Assembly (NCBI RefSeq): GCF_041807705.1
Contig: NZ_JBGTYY010000007.1
Coordinates: forward strand, 1 to 64,000
DNA from: Mannheimia sp041807705
GTDB taxonomy: Bacteria; Pseudomonadota; Gammaproteobacteria; Enterobacterales; Pasteurellaceae
Length of the DNA: 64,000 nt
Direction: 5' to 3'
The notes under the pieces are model-generated. The model was given only the letters and a program-made list of their open reading frames with translations. It had not been told where the DNA came from and ran no database searches. A program made the position numbers and the translations under genes. Below are positions 16,565 through 25,069 of this stretch, piece by piece. Each line of letters begins with the position of its first letter. Position 1 is the first letter of the stretch.

Positions 16565-16590
16565 GTTCAAGTCTTGACCAGGCACCATTT
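16565..16590 (+). other. Degenerate tRNA 3'-end copy, putative right attachment site
   Basis: GTTCAAGTC followed after several bases by GGCACCATTT mirrors the T-arm and CCA end of tRNA-Ile2 (GTTCAAGTC ... GGACCATTT at 15135-15161). The middle is diverged. With the integrase stub this brackets a former island of about 1.4 kb. Confidence 0.5.
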
Positions 16591-16631
16591 GACTAAATTT
16601 AGTTCAACAGAGCTAAACGAAAAAACCTTAG

Positions 16632-16660
16632 AAAGCCTGTAAAATCAACGTTTACAGGCT
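16632..16660 (+). terminator. Terminator in the island remnant
   Basis: Perfect 11-bp stem AAGCCTGTAAA/TTTACAGGCTT followed by TTTTTTG. The gene it once served is gone. The remaining 400 bases up to the sialidase hold uptake-signal fragments but no gene I can support. Confidence 0.8.
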
Positions 16661-17078
16661 TTTTTGTTGTTTTAGCTCAATGGCACTAAACATTTCATAT
16701 CGCAAATTTTAAGTAGCCTAGCAAATTTTCCGCCAAATATGACCGCTTGTAATGCCGTTAGGTTATTGCCTGGCGGCCTTTTTGTTACAGCTCTTATATT
16801 TTTTACACCAAAGTTCAGAAAAAAGTCACTTTTATCACTAACATTAAGATGAAACCTTGATACAAAGCTTGGGCTTCGGTGATATTTAAAAAATATCACT
16901 TTTTTCAATAATTGTGACAAATCTCTCAGATTTTTTTATTTCTTTGTGCTTAAATCTTAATCATAAAATGCCGTTACAATTACTTGCTATCTGGTATTTT
17001 ATACATAAGATTGGACCATATAATAGCTGTTCAGCTAAAAATTAGTTTTTGCACTTTATCCCCCTAATGGAGAAAATG

Positions 17079-19454
17079 ATGAGAAAAATCAATCAGTTAA
17101 TCATATCCCCATACTTTTTTCTAAGTATTTTATCTGCTTCCGCTAACTCTGATTTTTGGAAAAGCGACCTTAATTTTAATCTCACAAATATTACCAAGCG
17201 TGTCGGAGTCGATAACTTTACCACTCCAGTAGCTGGCGAGCCTTGGGCTGGTATTGGTCCAAATGGTGAAGCTGCAGGTACTGCGCCATTATATTATAGC
17301 CGTATTCCAGCTATGCAAGTTACCGAAGATAACAAATTAGTTGTTATGTTTGATTTACGCTGGAATCGTGCGTATGACCAAGATCGTATTGATCCTGGTA
17401 TTGCGATTTCTTCCGATGGTGGCCATACTTGGACGAAGAAAACCGCTTGGTCTTTTGATAGAACTAATCACCCAGCACGCCGTTCAATGGATCCAACGCT
17501 ATTACATAATCCTATTGATAATAGTTTATATGTAATGCACGGAACTTGGTCTATGTCGGATCAACAATGGTATGGTGGGCGTGTTCCTCACTTTAATAGT
17601 GGCAGCTGGGCAGCTACCATTTATAAATCTACTGATGGTGGTTTAAATTGGGAGAAAAATACTGAGTTTAGTAAATTCAGCAATTTAGACGTATTTTCTA
17701 AAGTCACCAAAAATGGAAAACCTACCTTAGGCTTTTTAGGCGGGGTCGGATCTGGAATTGTAATGCAAGATGGTACGTTGGTTTTCCCAATTCAAACCGC
17801 ACATCAAAATGGTATTGCGACCACTATTATGTATTCTAAGGATAATGGGAAAACTTGGGATATGCCAGAAATTAACAACCCAGTTGCACCGAACCAAAGT
17901 TCTTTAGAAAATATGGTGTTTGAACTCGAACCGGGTAAGCTAGTGATGACTGGACGAGGAAACAGTCGCTGGGCATACTCTTCTACTGATATGGGTAAGA
18001 CCTGGGAATTATTTACTCCAACTAATGGATTATTACCAACTAGCTCACAACCAACTCAAGGCTCTTCTATCTATGTAACACTACCAAATGGTCGAAAAGT
18101 GCTACTAATCTCTAAACCAGATGGAAAGAATGATGGATGGAAAAGGGGTGATATTACACTTTGGATGCTAGATGCAAAAGATCCATCGCACAAACACAAG
18201 GTGCATATTATTCGTCCAGGTTCAGGTAATGCCGCTGGTGCTGGTTATTCCTCTTTAGCCTATAAAGAAGGGAATTTATTTGTTGCTTTTGAAAACGATG
18301 GTGATATTTCAGTAAAAAATTTAACTGAATATATTGCTGAAATGGAAGCAAAAGCTATCGAATGGGGATTACCAGATGAACTTACTCCTGCTTTGGATAA
18401 AATCAATGCACTGCCTTATCTCAATAAAGCTCAAAAAGAGACGCTAGTCGAAAAAATGCGTCGTGCTAATGATACTGCGATTGCACAATCTTTTGTGATT
18501 AACAAAGAAATGTATAATCTGAAAAACAATAGTGATGAGCTGGATAAATTGGCAAAAAATATTACTAAAGCACTGCCGTCTCAACAGAATATTTATCAAA
18601 GAGCCTTAGCTTATGTGAATAAAGTCACCAATACAGCGGATACCACTTATTTAAATTATAATGGTATTATGGATACGTATGCTAATTTATATGAAAGCTA
18701 TTTGGCTTTAAATACTAAATTAGACTTCACTCGCTACATCCAAAAAGCGAGAAAGTTCAATGAATATAACACTGATATTTTATATCGTAGCTTTGATAAT
18801 TTCTTTGCCCATTACGACACAGGTGTAAAACACAATAATCTATCCTTAGGCTTGAATACAAAATTAAGTGAGAATTTACGTGGTGGCTTATTCTTTGAAT
18901 ACAGTAATAAAAATCGTAATAGCGTACAAATTGGTGCAAGAGCTAAATATGAAATGGATAATCACCAACTTTCTGGCTTCTTACGCTATCGTGGCGTAAA
19001 ACATAAAGATATGCTAGCACGTAATAACAGTGTTGATGGCTACCTAAATTATGCTTATCGTATTCAATTAGATGATAAATTAAGCATTAGCCCATCAGTT
19101 GGTGCTTACGTTTCACGTTCTTCTCGCTCATTAATAGATGAAGATCTTGCGATTAATAGCCGCACGGTCTATGCAAGTGATCTAGGATTGAATATCCATT
19201 ATAAGCTAAATGATATTGATGCTTATATTCGTCCAAGTATAGGGTTTGTCAATGGTGATATAACTTTATCTCAATCTAATGATATGACAAACACATACAA
19301 AATAAAGGATAAAAGTAACGTGTATTCTGTCACGACAGGGTTGAAAAAACGCTTTGCAAATGGTGTGGCATTAGGGGCTGATTTCAAATTACATCGTTAT
19401 GGTTCTCAAACTACTGAAAGTAATTTCGGTCTAAATGTGAGTTATAACTGGTAA
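17079..19454 (+). CDS. Sialidase (neuraminidase) autotransporter
   Basis: A 791-residue secreted sialidase that would release sialic acid from host glycans. A signal peptide lies at about 1-25. The catalytic six-bladed propeller follows with the YSRIPAM arginine motif near residue 78 and four Asp-boxes: SSDGGHTW (about 111), STDGGLNW (184), SKDNGKTW (254) and STDMGKTW (302). GYSSLAY (about 391) fits the late catalytic region. A helical linker leads to a C-terminal beta-barrel from about 530, ending in an aromatic residue (SYNW), as in type V autotransporters. GGAG six bases upstream favours the ATG at 17079; 17076 is possible. It resembles the autotransporter sialidases of Pasteurella and Mannheimia. 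It stands alone next to the decayed tRNA island. Confidence 0.9.
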   Translation: MRKINQLIISPYFFLSILSASANSDFWKSDLNFNLTNITKRVGVDNFTTPVAGEPWAGIGPNGEAAGTAPLYYSRIPAMQVTEDNKLVVMFDLRWNRAYDQDRIDPGIAISSDGGHTWTKKTAWSFDRTNHPARRSMDPTLLHNPIDNSLYVMHGTWSMSDQQWYGGRVPHFNSGSWAATIYKSTDGGLNWEKNTEFSKFSNLDVFSKVTKNGKPTLGFLGGVGSGIVMQDGTLVFPIQTAHQNGIATTIMYSKDNGKTWDMPEINNPVAPNQSSLENMVFELEPGKLVMTGRGNSRWAYSSTDMGKTWELFTPTNGLLPTSSQPTQGSSIYVTLPNGRKVLLISKPDGKNDGWKRGDITLWMLDAKDPSHKHKVHIIRPGSGNAAGAGYSSLAYKEGNLFVAFENDGDISVKNLTEYIAEMEAKAIEWGLPDELTPALDKINALPYLNKAQKETLVEKMRRANDTAIAQSFVINKEMYNLKNNSDELDKLAKNITKALPSQQNIYQRALAYVNKVTNTADTTYLNYNGIMDTYANLYESYLALNTKLDFTRYIQKARKFNEYNTDILYRSFDNFFAHYDTGVKHNNLSLGLNTKLSENLRGGLFFEYSNKNRNSVQIGARAKYEMDNHQLSGFLRYRGVKHKDMLARNNSVDGYLNYAYRIQLDDKLSISPSVGAYVSRSSRSLIDEDLAINSRTVYASDLGLNIHYKLNDIDAYIRPSIGFVNGDITLSQSNDMTNTYKIKDKSNVYSVTTGLKKRFANGVALGADFKLHRYGSQTTESNFGLNVSYNW

Positions 19455-19493
19455 TACCGTAAACTGATTACGATTTAAAAGTTAGACTAGCCC

Positions 19494-19528
19494 AAGACTG
19501 AGTTCTATATTCCATAGAGCTCAGTCTT
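19494..19528 (+). terminator. Terminator of the sialidase gene
   Basis: AAGACTGAG (19494-19502) pairs with CTCAGTCTT (19520-19528), extended by TTCTAT/ATAGAG, followed by a T-tract. Confidence 0.85.
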
Positions 19529-19620
19529 TTAATTTTTCTTTCTCGATAAGAATATTTTATATTTCAACCTTAATCGAGAATGTAATTAGTCGTGAAAATC
19601 TAAGTAGTGATTGAGTTTTT

Positions 19621-20157
19621 TTATTCAATCACTACTTTAGCAATATAATCTAAATGACGATATTTTTGGGCATAATCAATCCCATAACCCACCACAAATT
19701 CATCGGGGATCTCAAATCCCACCCATTTTACGGGCACATCAACTTCGCGGCGGCAAGGTTTATCTAATAAAGTACAAATAGCAAGTGAATTTGGCTCACG
19801 TAACTTGAGAATCTCCCCTACCTTGCTTAAGGTGAAGCCAGTATCAATAATATCTTCTACAATCAATACATCTTTACCTTGAATTTCGCCATCTAAATCT
19901 TTGAGAATTTTGACATCACGGCTGGATTCCGTGCTGCTGCCATAGCTTGATGCGGTTAGAAAATCCACTTCTACAGGTAACTCTAGCTTTCTTACTAAAT
20001 CTGCCATAAACATAAACGAGCCTCGCAATAAACCAACCACTACAAGGTTTTGGCACTGTTTTTGGTGATAGTGTTGATTGATTTCTTTTGCTAATTCATT
20101 GATTCGGTTTAATACTTCTTCTTTTGAATGTAGCGTTTCAATATGATGTTTTTCCAT
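19621..20157 (-). CDS. hpt: Hypoxanthine phosphoribosyltransferase
   Basis: A 178-residue purine salvage enzyme converting hypoxanthine (and guanine less well) plus PRPP to nucleotides. The PRPP-binding signature is VLIVEDIIDTGFTL, with the active-site loop SSYGSST and the purine-contacting KWVGFEIPDEFVVGYGIDY. The ATG at 20157 is preceded by GGAG; an in-frame TTG at 20169 overlaps that site and is unlikely to be used. It lies 38 bases downstream of pmbA on the same strand. Confidence 0.94.
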   Translation of the reverse strand: MEKHHIETLHSKEEVLNRINELAKEINQHYHQKQCQNLVVVGLLRGSFMFMADLVRKLELPVEVDFLTASSYGSSTESSRDVKILKDLDGEIQGKDVLIVEDIIDTGFTLSKVGEILKLREPNSLAICTLLDKPCRREVDVPVKWVGFEIPDEFVVGYGIDYAQKYRHLDYIAKVVIE

Positions 20158-20195
20158 TGATTTCTCCAAATAAAATTGATTATAAGCGGCCGTTT

Positions 20196-21545
20196 TTACT
20201 CGCCTGAAACCATCATTTTTTCTAATAAGATTGAACCTGTTTGGATATTTGAGCGGTGTTCAATATCATCGCCTACCGCCACTAAATTTTTATACATATC
20301 TTGCAGTTGCCCTGCAATGGTAATTTCCGCTACAGGGTATTGAATTTCACCGTTTTCTACCCAAAATCCTGCTGCACCTCGAGAGTATTCCCCTGTTACG
20401 CTATTAATCGCAGAACCTAGCATTTCCGTTACTAATAATCCTTTTCCCATTTCCTTAAGTAACGTATTTAAACCACCTTGACGATTTGGTTTAACTAACC
20501 AGTTATGAATACCACCTGCGTGTCCTGTACTTTTTAACCCCATTTTACGCCCTGAATAGCTAGTCATTAAATACGTTTGTAGCACACCATCAGTAATAAT
20601 TTCACGGTTTTGGGTAATTACACCTTCACTATCAAACGCAGAAGAGGCTAATTGACGCAACAAATGCGGACGCTCTGAAATCGCAAACCATTCAGGCAGA
20701 ATCTGTTCGCCTAATTTATCTAATAAGAAACTTGATTTGCGGTATAATGCACCGCCACTAATAGCTCCGGCCAAATGCCCCACTAAACCGGTTGCCACAT
20801 CGTTATAGAAAATCACAGGCATTTCGCCGGTCTTAATTCGTTGCGGATTCAATCTATCTACCGCTTTAATTGCAGCTTGCTCCCCTACCCATTTCGGTGC
20901 TTGTAATTTATCAAATTCACGGGAAATCGTGTATTCATAATCACGCTCCGGTTGATCTTGATATTCTGAAATCAGGCTACAAGACAGTGAATATCGGCTA
21001 GAGAGATAACTTTGTAGCATTCCGTGCGTATTGCCATACACTCTAACCCCACTATGGGAATTAAATGTCGCCCCATCACTGTTTACAATATGTTCATCAG
21101 CATTTAAACCATAATGTTCGGCTTCAATAACAAGCTCTACTGCCTGATCAACCGAAATATTCACTTGGTGGTAAAGGTCTAAATCAGGGGCTTCAAAGGC
21201 TAACATCTCTTTATCGGCAAGCCCTGTACAATCATCTTCTGACGTATATTTTGCAATAGCCAGCGCTGCTTCGATCGTTTTTTGAATGGATTGTGGTTGT
21301 AAGTCAGAGGTTGAAGCATTGCCTTTGCGTTTGCCTAAATAAACGGAAATACCAAGCGAACCATCATTATTAAACTCAATATTTTCAACTTGCTCTAATC
21401 GGCTAGAAACTGAAAGCCCAGCAACTTTGGTTATGCCAACTTCTGCCTCTGCCCCTGCTTTTTTTGCAAAATTTAAGGCAAATTCGACCGCTTGTCGTAG
21501 CTCCTGTTCTTGCTGTTGTAAGGTTTGTTTATCTGTAATCGACAT
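20196..21545 (-). CDS. pmbA: Metalloprotease PmbA (TldE)
   Basis: A 449-residue subunit of the TldD/TldE complex, which degrades unfolded peptides and matures microcins and CcdA-like substrates. Family segments include ISVYLGKRKGNASTSDLQ near residue 90, YSLSCSLIS, and the C-terminal glycine-rich LGSAINSVTGEYSRGAAGFWVENG. TldE lacks the HExxxH motif carried by TldD, which is consistent with this sequence. It is divergent from darP, with the two starts about 100 bases apart, the usual yjgA-pmbA arrangement. Confidence 0.94.
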   Translation of the reverse strand: MSITDKQTLQQQEQELRQAVEFALNFAKKAGAEAEVGITKVAGLSVSSRLEQVENIEFNNDGSLGISVYLGKRKGNASTSDLQPQSIQKTIEAALAIAKYTSEDDCTGLADKEMLAFEAPDLDLYHQVNISVDQAVELVIEAEHYGLNADEHIVNSDGATFNSHSGVRVYGNTHGMLQSYLSSRYSLSCSLISEYQDQPERDYEYTISREFDKLQAPKWVGEQAAIKAVDRLNPQRIKTGEMPVIFYNDVATGLVGHLAGAISGGALYRKSSFLLDKLGEQILPEWFAISERPHLLRQLASSAFDSEGVITQNREIITDGVLQTYLMTSYSGRKMGLKSTGHAGGIHNWLVKPNRQGGLNTLLKEMGKGLLVTEMLGSAINSVTGEYSRGAAGFWVENGEIQYPVAEITIAGQLQDMYKNLVAVGDDIEHRSNIQTGSILLEKMMVSGE

Positions 21546-21644
21546 TCTTATTCCATATTCTTGATTTCAATGATTCATATATTCTAACTCAAATTTCTGC
21601 TAGAATATGGCATTTTTTAGAATTTGCACAAAAAAGGACACATA

Positions 21645-22175
21645 ATGGCTAGAAAACGTAGCAAAAATGAGATTGATTGGACAGATGATGAAGAGGAAAT
21701 CATCTGGGTCAGTAAAAGTGAAATTAAACGAGATTCCGAGCATTTAAAGAAAATCGGGGCAGAATTAATTGAATTAACGCCACAAAACTTAGAGAAAATT
21801 CCGCTTGATGATGATCTAAAAGAGGCAATCCGCCAAGCTCAAGGATTTAAAATGGAAGCTCGCCGTCGCCAAATTCAATTTATTGGCAAGTTATTGCGAA
21901 ATCGAGATCCTGAGCCAATTCAAGAGGCGTTAGATAAAGTAAAAAATCGCCATAATCAGCAACAGGCGTTATTACATAAATTAGAATTAGTGCGAGATCA
22001 ACTTATCGTAATGGGTGATGCCTCATTAGATAATCTTTTAAATGAATACCCTCATTTAGATCGCCAACATTTACGCAATTTAATTCGTGGGGCAATTAAA
22101 GAGCGTGAAGCGAATAAACCTGCGAAAAATTATCGTGAAATTTATCAATATTTAAAAACTGGAATTGCGGAGTGA
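21645..22175 (+). CDS. darP: Dual-action ribosomal maturation protein DarP (YjgA)
   Basis: A 176-residue cytosolic protein that binds late 50S assembly intermediates. The N-terminal WTDDEEEIIWVSKSEIKRD and central FKMEARRRQIQFIGKLLR are diagnostic for the YjgA family. AAGGA lies before the ATG at 21645. The TGA overlaps the start region of the SirB2 gene, so a small operon with it and the DUF554 and ubiX genes is likely. Confidence 0.93.
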   Translation: MARKRSKNEIDWTDDEEEIIWVSKSEIKRDSEHLKKIGAELIELTPQNLEKIPLDDDLKEAIRQAQGFKMEARRRQIQFIGKLLRNRDPEPIQEALDKVKNRHNQQQALLHKLELVRDQLIVMGDASLDNLLNEYPHLDRQHLRNLIRGAIKEREANKPAKNYREIYQYLKTGIAE

Positions 22176-22180
22176 TTATT

Positions 22181-22552
22181 ATGGATTACCTATCAACTAT
22201 TCTTAAAGCCCATTTTGGCTTAGCTTATATCAGCTTAGTATTATTATTAGTGCGTGGTTTTTTAGCCGCTAAAGCGGTTGATTGGAGACAATATGCTGTC
22301 TTACGCATTGTCCCACATATTGTGGATACCATCTTATTGGTAACAGGTATTGCTGCGGTTATTATTTTCCTTGCGTATGACTTTTTTACATTGTCCCAAT
22401 TTAGCTGGTTATTACCTAAAATTCTATTTTTAGTGTTGTATATCATTTTTGCAACCAAAGCGTTCAAAAAAGGACAGCCTTTCTCATTAAAATTCTATTT
22501 ACTTTCAGTATTCTCATTTATGATGATTATGCTTACCGCAACCTTTAAATAG
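22181..22552 (+). CDS. SirB2 family membrane protein
   Basis: A 123-residue protein with four predicted membrane segments, matching the SirB2/YchQ family: KAHFGLAYISLVLLLVRG, the conserved LRIVPHIVDTILLVTGIA, and a C-terminal hydrophobic pair. Function is unknown. I prefer the ATG at 22181, nine bases after GGAG; a GTG at 22172 overlaps the darP stop and would also work. It is the second gene of the darP-SirB2-DUF554-ubiX run. Confidence 0.8.
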   Translation: MDYLSTILKAHFGLAYISLVLLLVRGFLAAKAVDWRQYAVLRIVPHIVDTILLVTGIAAVIIFLAYDFFTLSQFSWLLPKILFLVLYIIFATKAFKKGQPFSLKFYLLSVFSFMMIMLTATFK

Positions 22553-22559
22553 GATTATT

Positions 22560-23273
22560 ATGATCGGACCTTTTGTTAATGCAGGAGCTATTATTCTAGG
22601 CGGATTACTGGGGGCTTATTTAGGCAGCCGTTTGCCTGAACGACTTCGCACTATATTGCCGCTGATTTTTGGTTTATGCTGTTTTGGCTTAGGTATGATG
22701 CTAACCGCTTCGGTAAAATATATGTCTGCCGTTGCTCTAGCTCTAATTCTTGGCACAATTATTGGCGAGTTAATCTATCTTGAAAAGAAGATCGGAAAAG
22801 CTGCCAGCTCAGCACAAGGCATTATTGATAAAATTTTTCCGCCAAGACATTCCCTTTCTCAAGAAGAATTTCTGGAAAAGTTTATTGCGATTCTTGTGCT
22901 TTTCTGCGTAAGTGGCACAGGCATTTTTGGTGCTATTAATGAAGGCATAACAGGCGATCCAAGTGTTCTATACATTAAATCCATCTTGGATTTCTTTACC
23001 GCAATGATCTTTGCAACATCATTAGGTTATGTAGTTACGACTGTTGCCCTACCGCTTGTCATTATTCAAGTGATATTAGTTTTACTTGCCTCAATCATAA
23101 TGCCGCTAACTACACCAAATATGTTAGCTGATTTCTCAGCAACGGGCGGATTGCTGCTCTTTGCTACAGGTTTCCGCATTTGTGGTATTAAAACCTTCCC
23201 TGTGGCAAATATGCTGCCTGCATTACTGTTAGCAATGCCAATCTCTTATCTTTGGGAACGACTAGTGAGTTAA
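22560..23273 (+). CDS. DUF554 membrane protein
   Basis: A 237-residue, glycine-rich protein with about seven membrane segments, matching DUF554 (YdfK-like) proteins: GPFVNAGAIILGGLLGAYLG at the N-terminus, LGLGMM-type second segment, LILGTIIGELIYLEKKIG, and the conserved CVSGTGIFGAINEG. Function is unknown; transport is often guessed. Its stop shares a base with the ubiX start (TAATG), so the two are coupled. Confidence 0.85.
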   Translation: MIGPFVNAGAIILGGLLGAYLGSRLPERLRTILPLIFGLCCFGLGMMLTASVKYMSAVALALILGTIIGELIYLEKKIGKAASSAQGIIDKIFPPRHSLSQEEFLEKFIAILVLFCVSGTGIFGAINEGITGDPSVLYIKSILDFFTAMIFATSLGYVVTTVALPLVIIQVILVLLASIIMPLTTPNMLADFSATGGLLLFATGFRICGIKTFPVANMLPALLLAMPISYLWERLVS

Positions 23274-23839
23274 TGATGAAAAAGCGTATTATTGTCGGCA
23301 TTAGTGGTGCAAGCGGTTTTCAATATGGCTATAAAGTGCTTGAGTTACTCAAACCTTTTGAAGACATTGAAACCCACCTAGTTATCACAAAAGGGGCTGA
23401 ACTAACTCGAACGCTTGAGACAGATTACGAGCGAGAAGCCCTACACCAGTTAGCGGATGAAGTGCATTCTCTACAAAATGTGGGAGCAAGCATTGCAAGT
23501 GGCTCGTTTAAAACCGCAGGTATGATTGTTGCCCCCTGCTCTATGAGAACCCTTGCCTCTATTGCGAATGGTTTTAGTGATAATCTACTTATCCGTGCCG
23601 CTGATGTAGTGCTAAAAGAACGCCGTAAATTGGTATTAATGGTAAGAGAAGCACCGCTTAATCTTGCTCATATTGATAATATGCGAAAAGTAACCGAAAT
23701 GGGCGGTATTATCTTCCCCCCAATTCCTGCCTTTTATCAAAAGCCAACTAGCCTTGATGAGATGGTAACCCATAGCGTTGCTCACGCTCTTTCATTGCTG
23801 GATATTGAAATCCCAAATATACCTCATTGGGGGGAATAA
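23273..23839 (+). CDS. ubiX: Flavin prenyltransferase UbiX
   Basis: A 188-residue enzyme that prenylates FMN to make the cofactor of the UbiD decarboxylase in ubiquinone synthesis. The N-terminal GISGASGFQYGYKVLELL binds FMN, SGSFKTAGMIVAPCSMRTLASIA is the flavoprotein core, and MVREAPLNLAHIDNMRKV with PPIPAFY forms the prenyl site. Either ATG at 23273 or 23276 could be used; the first overlaps the DUF554 stop by one base. A terminator follows. Confidence 0.94.
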   Translation: MMKKRIIVGISGASGFQYGYKVLELLKPFEDIETHLVITKGAELTRTLETDYEREALHQLADEVHSLQNVGASIASGSFKTAGMIVAPCSMRTLASIANGFSDNLLIRAADVVLKERRKLVLMVREAPLNLAHIDNMRKVTEMGGIIFPPIPAFYQKPTSLDEMVTHSVAHALSLLDIEIPNIPHWGE

Positions 23840-23871
23840 ATCGGGCTTATCTTTTCCTGTTCCAAATGTTA

Positions 23872-23900
23872 AAATACCTGATAAATTTGATCAGGTATTT
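23872..23900 (+). terminator. Terminator between ubiX and yhbP
   Basis: Perfect 11-bp stem AAATACCTGAT/ATCAGGTATTT with a 7-base loop and T-tract. It ends only seven bases before the yhbP ATG, so yhbP needs a promoter upstream that reads through this hairpin, or read-through from ubiX. Confidence 0.85.
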
Positions 23901-23906
23901 TTATTT

Positions 23907-24356
23907 ATGACAAACCCAATCCCAAGCCATATTATTGATTTTATCCAATCTAACCACGTTGTAAATTTCGCTACTCATAATAATGATGATTTTTGGGCGG
24001 CGAATTGCTTTTATGCTTTTGATCAAGAAAACGCTCGTTTAATCATTCTAACAGCTAAAAAAACCAGACACGCCCAAATTATGCTAGAAAACCCACAGAT
24101 TGTTGGCACTATTTGTGGGCAAATTGAAAAGATAAAAGAAATTGAAGGCGTACAATTTTCCGCTACAGCAAAATGTTTAGAAGACAAAGAGACTGAAAAA
24201 GCAGCATTGCAAATTTATTACGAAAAACACCCGCTTGCACGCTTAAAACCGAGCGATGTTTGGGAGATTTCTTTTAATACTATCAAGCATACGGGTAATA
24301 AATTTGTCTTTGCACAAAAAAGTATTTGGAGTAAAAATGCTACGCAATCCCCTTAA
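23907..24356 (+). CDS. yhbP: UPF0306 protein YhbP
   Basis: A 149-residue protein of the UPF0306/YhbP family, a split-barrel fold related to pyridoxamine-phosphate oxidase-like flavoproteins. Family features: HVVNFATHNNDDFWAANCFYAFD, RHAQIMLENPQIVGTICGQI, and the C-terminal ARLKPSDVWEI. Function is unknown. The start is fixed by the terminator just upstream. Its 3' end overlaps the convergent AraC gene by 17 bases. A broken second copy of its 3' half lies at 28704-28901, on the far side of the siderophore cassette. Confidence 0.88.
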   Translation: MTNPIPSHIIDFIQSNHVVNFATHNNDDFWAANCFYAFDQENARLIILTAKKTRHAQIMLENPQIVGTICGQIEKIKEIEGVQFSATAKCLEDKETEKAALQIYYEKHPLARLKPSDVWEISFNTIKHTGNKFVFAQKSIWSKNATQSP

Positions 24357-24990
24357 TTTTATCTCTTTTTACCTGACTTGGCGTTATACCGAAATTTTTC
24401 TTAAATGCTGTCGAAAAATTTTCTGCATTCGAATAACCAGCTAATTCAGCGACTTGCATAACACTACGTCCATCCAGCAAAGCATTATAAGATTGCTCTA
24501 AGAAAGGTTCAGATTCATTGTGCTGTAAGAAGATCTCATCGATAAGCCTAAGCATTGACTGCGTTACCGTAATAGAATACGGTTTTAAATGTTGTTTAAA
24601 TTGATGGTAACTTGATAGATTGAGATAGCTTTCCATAATCCATTTAGGATAAAGAAAAACAACTAGCTCTTTTTGGTATTGCCCTTTTTGAAATACCTTT
24701 TTTCCCATTTCTGAACGGTTCAAGGGTAAAAAAGCTGCTTTAGGCTTAGCCCTTGCATCTAATTCAAAATAACCTGAATCAAAATGAATTTCTGAACGCC
24801 CATTCAACAAAATAACCAATCTTAAACCTGATTCAAATAGGGCTTGCTCTTGCTCTACGGTAGCGTTTACTTGAATGTCCGTATATTTCAACATAAGGTC
24901 TGTACGAAATCGGTATAGCTCTACTCTTCCCACTATATTTTTATTTTCATCAATGAAAATCGTCTTTCTCATACAAATTTTATTCCCCAT
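24340..24990 (-). CDS. AraC-family regulator of the siderophore cassette, internally shortened
   Basis: A 216-residue protein. The last 45 residues (GRSVMQVAELAGYSNAENF, KKNFGITPSQ) are a clear second helix-turn-helix of the AraC/PchR family. PchR-like regulators are usually about 300 residues and have a first helix-turn-helix before it. Here the linker (LIDEIFLQHNES) runs straight into the second one, so about 60 residues appear to be missing in frame. It probably cannot bind DNA normally. It is divergent from the receptor gene it would regulate. It may be a pseudogene despite its open frame. Confidence 0.75.
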   Translation of the reverse strand: MGNKICMRKTIFIDENKNIVGRVELYRFRTDLMLKYTDIQVNATVEQEQALFESGLRLVILLNGRSEIHFDSGYFELDARAKPKAAFLPLNRSEMGKKVFQKGQYQKELVVFLYPKWIMESYLNLSSYHQFKQHLKPYSITVTQSMLRLIDEIFLQHNESEPFLEQSYNALLDGRSVMQVAELAGYSNAENFSTAFKKNFGITPSQVKRDKIKGIA

Positions 24991-25036
24991 AGGAAAAGTT
25001 TTATTTTACAAAGGTTTTTTGCCTAAAAACAAGATA

Positions 25037-25057
25037 TATTAATAATAATTCTTATTT
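25037..25057 (+). promoter_or_regulatory. Possible Fur box upstream of the receptor gene
   Basis: AATAATAATTCTTATTT (25041-25057) partly matches the inverted-hexamer Fur consensus and lies just before the receptor ribosome-binding site. Matches are AT-rich and therefore weak evidence; the assignment leans on the iron-uptake context. Confidence 0.35.
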
Positions 25058-25069
25058 ATGGAGAAATTT

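Noticed and set aside
16672..16920. An 82-codon minus-strand open frame
   Set aside because: It runs across an uptake-signal sequence, has no ribosome-binding site and no family resemblance; treated as chance.
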